This document shows, piece after piece, positions 1 to 5,111 of a stretch of DNA of 5,602 nt. The notes under the pieces are model-generated. The model made no database searches. It had not been told where the DNA came from and was given only the letters and a program-made list of their open reading frames with translations. The position numbers were made by a program, and so were the translations under genes. Within the stretch, counting starts at the first letter, position 1; every line of letters begins with the position of its first letter. The stretch spans positions 1 to 5,602 of the forward strand of contig CALHBW010000403.1 of NCBI GenBank assembly GCA_937930625.1. Reading direction: 5' to 3'. The DNA is from an uncultured Saprospiraceae bacterium. Lineage in GTDB: Bacteria > Bacteroidota > Bacteroidia > Chitinophagales > Saprospiraceae.

Positions 1-29
1 CGTCATTCTGAATTTATTTCAGAATCTCC
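1..29. repeat. Palindromic repeat family A, copy 1
   Basis: This 29-bp unit begins CGTCATTCTGAA and ends TTCAGAATCTCC. Positions 5-12 pair with 18-25 to give a perfect 8-bp stem with a 5-nt loop (TTTAT). The unit matches the reverse complement of 129-157 at 27 of 29 positions, and a third relative lies at 226-254. Short GTCATNCTGAA...TTCAGNAT palindromes of this kind are common between genes in Bacteroidota, as I recall, and resemble REP-type elements. The copy starts at the first base of the window, so it may extend further left. Confidence 0.8.
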
Positions 30-128
30 CAAGCCACAAGCACGATGTTGAATGTGAACTGAAAAAATATATTTCACTCAAAAACAACAAGTTATACGTT
101 TTGTACAGCATGGGTTCTCCGTCGTTCG

Positions 129-157
129 GGAGATACTGAAATAAATTCAGTATGACG
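129..157. repeat. Palindromic repeat family A, copy 2 (inverted)
   Basis: This is the inverted partner of 1-29. Positions 133-140 (ATACTGAA) pair with 146-153 (TTCAGTAT) around the 5-nt loop ATAAA. The two differences from copy 1 fall at the two partners of one base pair (T7-A23 there, A-T here), so the local stem is preserved. Copies 1 and 2 together enclose about 100 bp with no recognisable coding content, so 1-157 could be read as a small paired-repeat unit. Confidence 0.8.
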
Positions 158-218
158 GTTGCTTTTTGATTTTTTACCTCATGTATAGTAGTATGATTTA
201 TGACGTTCAAAGTATCAC

Positions 219-254
219 AAAAAAACGCCATTCTGAAATCAATTCAAAATGACG
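219..254 (-). terminator. Probable intrinsic terminator of the serine palmitoyltransferase gene
   Basis: Read on the minus strand, the family A copy 3 hairpin (12-bp stem with two mismatches) is followed immediately by seven T residues (complement of 219-225). This is the standard layout of a rho-independent terminator. It lies about 80-115 nt beyond the stop codon of the gene at 337-1551, the only gene that could use it from this side. On the plus strand the hairpin is followed by only four T. A repeat thus seems to double as the terminator. Confidence 0.5.
226..254. repeat. Palindromic repeat family A, copy 3
   Basis: This 29-bp unit is palindromic over nearly its whole length. Positions 226-237 pair with 243-254 except for mismatches at 228/252 and 233/247, around the 5-nt loop ATCAA. 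Unlike copies 1 and 2, it has the CG(C/T)CA end on both sides. It appears to be a diverged, symmetrical member of the same family. Confidence 0.7.
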
Positions 255-294
255 TTTTATATAAATGTATTAATTGTGCGTTCCTTGTTTTTTT

Positions 295-322
295 GGAATT
301 TGGTGCTTGTATTTTGGGATTT
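295..322. repeat. AATTTGGTGCTTGT-type repeat, copy 1
   Basis: This 28-nt stretch contains GAATTTGGTGCTTGT followed by TTTTGGGATTT. It matches 5188-5215 at 22 of 28 positions in the same orientation, at the opposite end of the window. The shared core is GAATTTGGT(G/A)CTTGT followed by TTTGG. Both copies are intergenic, so this is a dispersed non-coding repeat; whether it is functional cannot be told. Confidence 0.6.
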
Positions 323-337
323 ACTCAAAACTTGAGT
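323..337. other. Small hairpin touching the serine palmitoyltransferase stop codon
   Basis: ACTCAA (323-328) pairs perfectly with TTGAGT (332-337) around a 3-nt loop. The last base belongs to the TAA stop (337-339) of the minus-strand gene, so on the mRNA the hairpin begins inside the stop codon. No U-run follows, so it is not a classical terminator. It may protect the 3' end or be chance in an A/T-rich region. Confidence 0.4.
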
Positions 338-1551
338 TAGATAATTCCCAACTCGCGTCCTACCTTCGCATAAGTATCAATGACATAATCCAAGTGTTCG
401 TCTTCGTGTGTAGCCATGAAGCTATTTCGCATCATTGCCTTGTTCGGAGGCGTGGCGGGCGCAATAAAAACATTAACAAAAATACCCGCATCATAAAGCC
501 CTTTCCAAAGTTGAAATGCTTTCGTATCATCCCCAATGATGACTGCTACGATAGCTGTACGTCCGGGTAATACGTGATAGCCGAGATTGGTCAATCCTGT
601 TCTCACTTTATTGGCATTATAGGCGAGTTTATCTACCAATTCGGGTTCGCGCTTGAGTACGCGCAATGCTGCGAGTGCAGATGCTACCGAAGCAGGTGTA
701 GGCGATGCACTAAATATCAATGCAGGCGAATGGTGTTTGAGGTAATTGATAACACGCTCTTCGCCAACCACAAAACCACCAATAGAGGCAAGTGTCTTAC
801 TAAAGGTACACATCGTCAAGTCCACATCCACACCAAATTCGCTGGCAGTACCACGTCCCCCCTCTCCAATGACACCAAAGGCATGTGCATCATCAACTAA
901 GACCTGTGCGTCATACTTAGTTGCCAAAGCCTGTACTTTATCCAGATGAGCGATACTTCCGAAGGCACTAAATACACCATCGCTCACGATAAGTTTATTG
1001 CTATCTCCTGCTTGTTGGAGGCGACGCTCTAAATCCTCCATATTGTTGTGCTTGTAGCGCAACACATTGACATTCATCGCTCCACGCGCCTGCAAATTGC
1101 CGGATACGATACTCGCGTGATTGTCTTTGTCAGAAATGATATAATCTCCCCGTCCCATCAAAGGCGTAATCACTCCCTGCCCGGTCTGATAGCCTGTACT
1201 AAACAGTAATGCCGCTTCTTTCCCCATGAAAGCCGCCAACTCCGCTTCGAGTTCTTCGTGCAAATCAATCGTCCCGGTAAGATAGCGTGACCCTGAACAA
1301 CTCGAACCGTATTTTTCAAGTGCTTGTATAGCTGCCTCTTTCACTTCCGGGTGCGTCGTCAAGCCTAAATAATTATTTGAGCCTGCCATAACCACAGGCT
1401 TCCCTTCCATGTGAACCACGGGACCTTCACTCTCCTCTATCGGACGAAAATAGGGGTAAATACCTGCTGCTTTAACATCATCAGCACGAGTAAATTCATG
1501 GCACTTTCGGAATAGGCCTCTAACTTCTGTGGTGGATTCAATGTTCTGCAT
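337..1551 (-). CDS. spt: Serine palmitoyltransferase (PLP-dependent alpha-oxoamine synthase family)
   Basis: This 404-residue cytosolic enzyme of fold-type I is full length for the family. Family members condense an amino acid with an acyl thioester and release CO2; serine palmitoyltransferase makes 3-ketodihydrosphingosine, the first step of sphingolipid synthesis. Visible landmarks are GSNNYLGL (57-64), the glycine-rich GSSCSGSRYLTGT (82-94), NHAS (144-147; His145 should stack on PLP), VDDAH (219-223; Asp220 and His223), and the Schiff-base lysine Lys252 in TFSKTLASIGG. The late APATPPN...R segment (364-375) ends in Arg375, matching the SPT-type carboxylate-binding region rather than the motif I recall for 8-amino-7-oxononanoate synthase. 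Glycine C-acetyltransferase (kbl) or BioF remain alternatives, since substrate cannot be read directly. The ATG at 1551 has no Shine-Dalgarno motif, as usual in Bacteroidota, and the N-terminal helix fits. The gene is divergent from the SDR gene at 1708 and probably ends at the terminator near 219-254. Confidence 0.88.
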   Translation of the reverse strand: MQNIESTTEVRGLFRKCHEFTRADDVKAAGIYPYFRPIEESEGPVVHMEGKPVVMAGSNNYLGLTTHPEVKEAAIQALEKYGSSCSGSRYLTGTIDLHEELEAELAAFMGKEAALLFSTGYQTGQGVITPLMGRGDYIISDKDNHASIVSGNLQARGAMNVNVLRYKHNNMEDLERRLQQAGDSNKLIVSDGVFSAFGSIAHLDKVQALATKYDAQVLVDDAHAFGVIGEGGRGTASEFGVDVDLTMCTFSKTLASIGGFVVGEERVINYLKHHSPALIFSASPTPASVASALAALRVLKREPELVDKLAYNANKVRTGLTNLGYHVLPGRTAIVAVIIGDDTKAFQLWKGLYDAGIFVNVFIAPATPPNKAMMRNSFMATHEDEHLDYVIDTYAKVGRELGII

Positions 1552-1569
1552 TATCTTGCAAAAATTTAA

Positions 1570-1649
1570 GATGAGTAAATGAGTAGATGGTGAAATGAGT
1601 AAATGTTTTTTATTTACTCATCTATTCATTTTATCATTTACTCATTTTA
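1570..1649. repeat. Large palindrome built from an 8-bp tandem unit
   Basis: Positions 1571-1604 and 1612-1645 are 34-nt arms matching as inverted repeats at 27 of 34 positions, with a 7-nt T-rich loop. Each arm is a degenerate tandem array of one octamer. The left arm reads GATGAGTA, AATGAGTA, GATGGTGA, AATGAGTA with a partial AATG. The right arm reads TTACTCAT, CTATTCAT, TTTATCAT, TTACTCAT with a partial TTTA. The element fills much of the 156-bp space between the divergent genes. It could form a long hairpin or cruciform, or offer repeated sites to a DNA-binding protein. Confidence 0.85.
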
Positions 1650-1707
1650 TAGGATAATATTCTTAGTTCCTGTTATTTGTTTTTGTGTAATCATAATTAC
1701 TATAAAA

Positions 1708-2712
1708 ATGTCGAAAAAAATGAAAAATTTGCCTGTGGCAGTTGTCACGGGCGCAAATGGTTTTGTGGGAAGTCATTTGGTGGAGCTTTTATTGCGTGAA
1801 GGATATCGGGTAAAATGTATTATTCGCAAGACGAGTAATTTGCGTTGGATAAAGGATTTGCCCGTAGAATTTCATGATTGCGGATTGACGGATATAGATG
1901 CACTGAAAGCTGTTTTTGAGGATGCGAATTATATTTTTCATATCGCGGGCGTCGTTGCTGCCAAGAAACCTGAACTATTTTATAAAGGCAATGTAGAAAC
2001 GACACGCAACGTATTGGAAGCCGCCAAAGGGAATCCTAATATCCGAAAAATAGTGATGACGAGCAGCCTTGCAGCAAGCAGACCTACTGTAAAAGGAACG
2101 CCGGTTACGGAAGATATGCCCTCTGCACCCGTCAGTACCTACGGCAGAAGTAAGGTAGAACAAGAGCAATTGGCGAAGACTTATATGAGCAATTTGCCGA
2201 TTACCTTGATACGTCCGCCGGTGGTGTATGGTCCGCGTGATACGGAGGTTTTATTATTATTCAAAACCATCCAAAAACGACTGATGGCAATGGTTGGTTT
2301 TACGGAAAAGTATCTAAGCTTGGTCTATGTGGACGACCTTGTAAATGGCATGTTGCTCGCCGCTACTGCTGACAATGCAGCCGGAGAAACCTACTTTCTC
2401 GGCTCGGCACAGGCAGAATATGCTTACTCAGAATTGAGCCTAAAAATAGCAAATTTACTGGGCGTGAAACCTTTTAAAATACGATTGCCGCATGGCTTGG
2501 TGTATGTCGTGGGCGGTATTTCGCAGTTTTTTGGTCAATTTGGTAAAAAACCACCTACACTTAGTTATGAAAAAGCACGGGAGATGACGCGTGATTCGTG
2601 GTCGTGCAGTTCGGAGAAGGCGATGCGGGAGTTTGGATATGCACCCGCTATGCCATTGGAGCAAGGATTAAAACAAACGATTGAGTGGTATAAGAAAGAA
2701 AAATGGCTTTAG
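1708..2712 (+). CDS. NAD(P)-dependent extended SDR / epimerase-like protein, possible ketoceramide reductase
   Basis: This 334-residue Rossmann-fold oxidoreductase belongs to the extended short-chain dehydrogenase/epimerase family. The N-terminus carries the nucleotide-binding TGANGFVG motif (14-21; Gly15, Gly18, Gly21). Arg40 follows the second strand and may favour NADP. The catalytic set is MTSS (117-120) with YGRSK (Tyr145, Lys149). Typical later motifs are RPPVVYGPRD (169-178), YVDD (207-210) and a C-terminal SEKAMREFGYAP stretch (302-313). There is no signal peptide with this start. The ATG at 1708 is chosen because the fold begins a few residues later. An in-frame ATG at 1603 would add 35 hydrophobic residues encoded partly by the palindrome; ATG 1720 is also possible. 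The position beside a serine palmitoyltransferase gene recalls CerR of Caulobacter, an epimerase-like reductase of the ceramide pathway. That role is inference; a sugar epimerase, steroid-dehydrogenase-like or dihydroflavonol-reductase-like enzyme is equally compatible with the motifs. Confidence 0.87.
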   Translation: MSKKMKNLPVAVVTGANGFVGSHLVELLLREGYRVKCIIRKTSNLRWIKDLPVEFHDCGLTDIDALKAVFEDANYIFHIAGVVAAKKPELFYKGNVETTRNVLEAAKGNPNIRKIVMTSSLAASRPTVKGTPVTEDMPSAPVSTYGRSKVEQEQLAKTYMSNLPITLIRPPVVYGPRDTEVLLLFKTIQKRLMAMVGFTEKYLSLVYVDDLVNGMLLAATADNAAGETYFLGSAQAEYAYSELSLKIANLLGVKPFKIRLPHGLVYVVGGISQFFGQFGKKPPTLSYEKAREMTRDSWSCSSEKAMREFGYAPAMPLEQGLKQTIEWYKKEKWL

Positions 2713-2772
2713 GTGGACGCATTCGACTTGACGGTTGGTTTAGTACTACGTAACAAAAGTAATTTGAAGTTC

Positions 2773-2821
2773 CAATGCGGCTTTAGCCCATTGTATTAGA
2801 CAAGGGGTTAAAACCCACTTG
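2773..2821. repeat. Pair of tandem hairpins between convergent genes
   Basis: Two adjacent palindromes occur about 60 nt past the SDR stop codon. The first (2773-2793) pairs CAATG with CATTG and GGC with GCC around TTTA, with a single bulged C at 2778. The second (2801-2821) pairs CAAG with CTTG and GGGTT with AACCC, with a bulged A at 2817. GGCTTTAGCC and GGGTTAAAACCC hairpins are, as I recall, recurrent intergenic motifs in Bacteroidota. They may slow polymerase or protect the 3' end of the SDR mRNA; neither has a U-run. Confidence 0.6.
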
Positions 2822-2850
2822 GAAGATTCAAAAATGATAGAAAGGATATT

Positions 2851-2875
2851 GCAAAGGAATTAACCTTTGCTTTGT
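2851..2875. terminator. Possible two-way terminator overlapping the phosphoesterase stop codon
   Basis: GCAAAGG (2851-2857) and CCTTTGC (2864-2870) form a perfect 7-bp stem with a 6-nt loop. The loop holds the TAA stop (2860-2862 on the minus strand) of the phosphoesterase gene. On the plus strand the stem is followed by TTTGTT, a weak U-run that could end transcription of the SDR gene. On the minus strand the following sequence is AATATCC, a poor tail. The convergent arrangement suggests a shared end point, but the thin U-runs keep confidence moderate. Confidence 0.4.
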
Positions 2876-3429
2876 TCCCTTTCATACGGCGATACCCAGT
2901 TTTTTTGTTGCATAATCGCCTTTACTTCATCGTAAGAAAGCGGGTAGAAATCATGGCAATCCACACCCACATCAAATGAGAGACTATCCTCCAAATCGGG
3001 TAATGTCCCGTGACTGTGTCCGTACAAATGCCAATTTCCACGTCCACTGCCCCGCCATGTACGCATCGCGTAATGGAACAGGATAATTCGCTGTACGCCG
3101 TTCTCACAATCGGGGTCTTTTACTTTGAGTTCGTAGTACTCTTTGACCCATTGGAATTTGTGCTTAATCTGCAAGGCTGCACTGTCGTGATTGCCTGTAA
3201 TGAGGTGGATTTTACCGTTCAATCTTTCAACAATCGTTTGGAGGTTTTCCTTGTACGTCAAGCCGAAATCGCCGATATGATAGACGGTATCTTGGGGTTT
3301 GATTTTTTCATTCCATCGCTGAATAAGGATTTCATTCATCTCTTTAACATTCTCGAAAGGTCGATGGCAATACTTAATAATGTTCTCATGTCCGAAATGA
3401 TGGTCGGACGTAAAAAATAGTTGATTCAT
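2860..3429 (-). CDS. Calcineurin-like metallophosphoesterase
   Basis: This 189-residue protein consists essentially of one calcineurin-like phosphoesterase domain. Such enzymes hydrolyse phosphate mono- or diesters at a two-metal centre. The metal and catalytic motifs occur in order: Asp9-x-His11 in TSDHHFGH (7-14), GD at 53-54, GNHD (79-82), His119 in LFHYAM, and GHSHG (137-141). The short length and GHSHG...DVGVD ending resemble the small 'predicted phosphoesterase' group (COG4186-like), found in bacteria and phages; its substrate is not established to my knowledge. There is no signal peptide, so it is probably cytosolic. The ATG at 3429 puts the first strand (NQLFFTSD) directly at the N-terminus, as expected; no Shine-Dalgarno motif precedes it. 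The gene converges on the SDR gene, ending 147 bp from that gene's stop, and probably forms its own transcript. Confidence 0.88.
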   Translation of the reverse strand: MNQLFFTSDHHFGHENIIKYCHRPFENVKEMNEILIQRWNEKIKPQDTVYHIGDFGLTYKENLQTIVERLNGKIHLITGNHDSAALQIKHKFQWVKEYYELKVKDPDCENGVQRIILFHYAMRTWRGSGRGNWHLYGHSHGTLPDLEDSLSFDVGVDCHDFYPLSYDEVKAIMQQKNWVSPYEREQSKG

Positions 3430-3444
3430 AATATTGGGTTTTAT

Positions 3445-3467
3445 GGCGATGCTCTAAAAGCATCACC
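3445..3467. other. Hairpin just upstream of the phosphoesterase start
   Basis: GATGCT (3448-3453) pairs with AGCATC (3459-3464) around CTAAA. The stem extends by two G-C pairs (GG 3445-3446 with CC 3466-3467) across one C/A mismatch. It lies 15 nt before the ATG at 3429 on the minus strand, so it would sit in the 5' leader if transcription starts further upstream. It could influence translation or be another small palindromic repeat. Confidence 0.4.
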
Positions 3468-3650
3468 GTTTAATTAAAACATTGCTACGTAACGCTATTG
3501 GGAGAAATTAAGTTCCCTGACCTTCTTTTTTATTCATTGATGATGCACTATGTCCACAGTCAATGGGCAATAGCCCACATCTTATCCAAGTCGATTTTTC
3601 ATTTTCATTGCTATTTTTATTTTCATTGAATTTGGTTTTTCATTTTAATT
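3468..3650. other. Gene-free spacer with T-rich repeats
   Basis: No credible reading frame is seen here. The right part (about 3594-3650) is very T-rich on the plus strand and repeats ATTTTCATTG at 3601-3610 and 3619-3628 (18-bp period). Motif CTACGTAA occurs at 3485-3492; it recurs at 2746-2753 and, inverted, at 4763-4770. The phosphoesterase promoter should lie in the left part, but no convincing TTG/TAnnTTTG pair of the Bacteroidota type was found. Confidence 0.5.
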
Positions 3651-3686
3651 AAAAAAGCCCCGCCTTCCTTGTGAAAGCGGAGCCTC
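3651..3686 (-). terminator. Strong intrinsic terminator of the lipoprotein gene
   Basis: On the minus strand, GCTCCGC pairs with GCGGGGC (one G-U pair). The stem continues inward as CTTTC/GGAAG past a single bulged G, closes on the tetraloop ACAA, and is followed by six T (complement of 3651-3656). This is a textbook rho-independent terminator about 40 nt beyond the TAG stop of the gene at 3726-4607, so that gene ends its own transcript here. The G+C-rich stem stands out in an A/T-rich spacer. On the plus strand it is followed by only AAAACT, so it works one way. Confidence 0.85.
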
Positions 3687-3725
3687 AAAACTATGTTTAT
3701 AAAATGTCTAGGATAGGGATATTTT

Positions 3726-4607
3726 CTATCTCGTTACTGTTCCTGTGGGATTGGTTGCTTCGGCATTATTATTCATGTCGTACAAAGTATGGTCAGCAGC
3801 CGGATTTGGGGCAGTGCCTACGAGTGGCTTTAGGGTAAATGGTGCAGGGCTGTTATCCGGTTGTGGCTCTACTGAAATCACTATTGGTGCGCCGGACAAA
3901 TCCGTTGGGAAAGTCAATCCAGCAGGTGCGTTGTTCAAGAAATCTTCGCCGGGATAAGCAGGTCCGTTTGCACTTCCGCTAAAGGTTGCTGCATCATCTG
4001 AACCACTTGCTGTAGTAAATCTTCCCGTCGTCACAGGCGTGCCGTCGATGACCGCCCAACCTTCATAGACCCAACCATCAGGCAATGTCGGCAAATCCAA
4101 ACCCGGACCGGGACCTTGCGCGGGGTCAAGCCACCATACGCCACTATTTTCATTGGTATCAGAACCGCCGTCTGTTGGTGTTGCCAAGATATAACTTCCT
4201 GTTGCTGCCGTGAAATTCGTACCGATTGCTGCCCCGTGATCTACTGTCAAGTTTGCATCATCGCCGCCAAAATCACCTGCTAATATATGTACGCTGCTTG
4301 GGCTAGGGTCGTTATCCGGGCTTGGTTCTATGGTCAATACATATGCAGTTGCGTTTTCTATATCATCATTATCTAATTCAAATGCTGTTTCGGATAAATT
4401 ACCATTTGCATCAACATTAAAAATTCCGGCAGAAACGGGCGCACCATCTACAATCAACCATCCTTCATAAGCATAATCAGGGCCTAAATCCTCCAATCCG
4501 CTAATATTCAAATTGAGGGTTTGTGTTGTTGTTTCATCGTCTTTTTTGCATCCGGTTATTATTAATAATGTGGCGATTGCCATCAAAAAAAATGCTTTAG
4601 TCGTCAT
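3726..4607 (-). CDS. Surface-type lipoprotein with two RskA-C-terminal-like repeats
   Basis: This 293-residue lipoprotein is of unproven function. Residues 1-19 form a short hydrophobic signal ending in the lipobox ITGC, with lipidated Cys20. The next residues, KKDDE (21-25), fit the lipoprotein export signal described in Flavobacteriia (K followed by acidic residues), suggesting an outer-membrane, outward-facing protein. The mature part holds an internal duplication. Repeat 1 (about 45-113) has YEGWLIVDGAPVSAGIF, then TIEPSPDNDPSPSS and LAGDF. Repeat 2 (about 178-266) has YEGWAVIDGTPVTTGRF, then SVEPQPDNSPAPF and PLVG. The order (aromatic-rich strand, DGxPVxxGxF, EPxxDxxP) resembles the extracytoplasmic part of RskA-type anti-sigma-K factors. 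The sigma-binding domain and transmembrane helix are absent, so it is unlikely to be an anti-sigma factor. A GPGPG linker (165-169) and many Asp, Asn, Thr and Gly residues separate the repeats. The start at 4607 is fixed by the signal peptide. The terminator at 3651-3686 follows; the repeat-rich region lies upstream. Confidence 0.85.
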   Translation of the reverse strand: MTTKAFFLMAIATLLIITGCKKDDETTTQTLNLNISGLEDLGPDYAYEGWLIVDGAPVSAGIFNVDANGNLSETAFELDNDDIENATAYVLTIEPSPDNDPSPSSVHILAGDFGGDDANLTVDHGAAIGTNFTAATGSYILATPTDGGSDTNENSGVWWLDPAQGPGPGLDLPTLPDGWVYEGWAVIDGTPVTTGRFTTASGSDDAATFSGSANGPAYPGEDFLNNAPAGLTFPTDLSGAPIVISVEPQPDNSPAPFTLKPLVGTAPNPAADHTLYDMNNNAEATNPTGTVTR

Positions 4608-4641
4608 TGCGTTAAATTTTATAAGTACAATGTCTTCGCCA

Positions 4642-4673
4642 AATTGATAATTGAGAATGTAGAATTGATAATT
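4642..4673. repeat. Short direct repeat AATTGATAATT
   Basis: The 11-mer AATTGATAATT occurs at 4642-4652 and 4663-4673, a 21-bp period. It lies 35-66 bp upstream of the lipoprotein start codon, where promoter or regulator sites are expected. It is A/T-rich low-complexity sequence, so both a regulatory role and chance are possible. Confidence 0.4.
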
Positions 4674-4692
4674 AATTCAAAATAATACTTTG

Positions 4693-4856
4693 TAAGTACA
4701 TGGACACAATTATCTTTAATTTATAACGGCTTCTTTTTCCCCTGTTTTCCCTTAAAAAATCCTTACGTAGCGTAGGCTATGCGCGGATTTTGTAAGAAAA
4801 ACCAGAGAAAAAATAATCTCGTTCTAATTTTAAATATAATTATGTCCATGTACTTA
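4693..4856. mobile_element. MITE-like 164-bp palindromic element
   Basis: The ends (4693-4713 and 4836-4856) are inverted repeats matching at 20 of 21 positions, starting TAAGTACATGGACA. The interior is also an imperfect palindrome. Positions 4733-4762 match the reverse complement of the right half at 23 of 30, including AAAATCC (4756-4762) against GGATTTT (4785-4791). The apex is a 6-bp hairpin (4766-4771 with 4776-4781) with the tetraloop GTAG. There is no reading frame, and no clear target-site duplication. The pattern fits a miniature inverted-repeat element moved by a transposase elsewhere. Alternatively it could encode a long hairpin RNA; the elongated stem recalls 6S RNA in outline, but the near-perfect ends favour a mobile element. 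Confidence 0.55.
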
Positions 4857-4870
4857 TTTTATTTATTATT

Positions 4871-4904
4871 AATAATTTATAAAAATTAAAAATAATAAAT
4901 TATT
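4871..4904. repeat. A/T-only inverted repeat
   Basis: AATAATTTAT (4871-4880) and ATAAATTATT (4895-4904) form a perfect 10-bp inverted repeat with a 14-nt loop. It lies between the right end of the 164-bp element and the right outer arm. As it consists only of A and T, chance pairing is plausible. Confidence 0.4.
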
Positions 4905-4977
4905 CTCTATGAATTTGCAACTATTCATTTGGCGAACACATTATAAGTTAAGAGTCTCTTTAAAATTATTTGTATTG

Positions 4978-5035
4978 TGAATATGAACGTCTTTTCCGCC
5001 CATAAGTAGTGGGACAAAAATACATTTCATATTCA
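4978..5035. repeat. 58-bp imperfect hairpin
   Basis: TGAATATGAA (4978-4987) and TTCATATTCA (5026-5035) are perfect 10-bp inverted arms. Inside, 4989-5002 and 5010-5023 pair at 10 of 14 positions, including TTTT/AAAA and CCCA/TGGG, closing on a 7-nt loop. The whole forms one long interrupted stem. It lies in the gene-free region and differs from the other repeat families here. Confidence 0.6.
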
Positions 5036-5111
5036 TCAAAAAAATAATTCTAAACAGCCTCTAAAAAATGCCTACTACTTTTTGAGTCTTTGTTCGGCTT
5101 CTTCAGACTGA

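Larger units (their letters stand above)
4629..4942. repeat. Outer inverted repeat enclosing the 164-bp element
   Basis: AATGTCTTCGCCAAAT (4629-4644) and the reverse complement of 4927-4942 match at 15 of 16 positions. The similarity continues outward as TTAA..TTATAA on both sides if a 4-nt insertion (near GTAC, 4625-4628) is allowed. The arms lie on both sides of the palindromic element at 4693-4856, making a nested structure of about 330 bp. The left arm begins 21 bp upstream of the lipoprotein start, so it probably overlaps that gene's promoter or leader. Confidence 0.65.

Noticed and set aside
19..231. 70-residue minus-strand reading frame
   Set aside because: It spans family A repeat copy 2 and parts of copies 1 and 3; its residues come from repeat sequence and no family is recognisable.
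1..254. Three similar repeats as a CRISPR array
   Set aside because: Copies alternate in orientation, spacing is unequal (99 and 68 bp), and no cas gene is seen; they behave as REP-like palindromes.
1603..1707. Start codon for the SDR gene at 1603
   Set aside because: The ATG lies within the palindrome's left arm, and the extra residues are T-rich repeat translation ahead of a normal Rossmann start at 1708.
1552..1707. Bacteroidota-type promoters (TTG ... TAnnTTTG) for the divergent genes
   Set aside because: Only partial matches were found (TAAATTTT on the minus strand at 1561-1568, TTTG on the plus strand), without a properly spaced partner.
3726..4607. Anti-sigma factor annotation for the lipoprotein
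   Set aside because: Only the outer-domain resemblance is present; the cytoplasmic sigma-binding domain and membrane helix are missing.
4693..4856. 6S RNA gene
   Set aside because: Length and elongated hairpin are roughly right, but no promoter, terminator or central bubble could be shown, and near-perfect ends fit a mobile element better.
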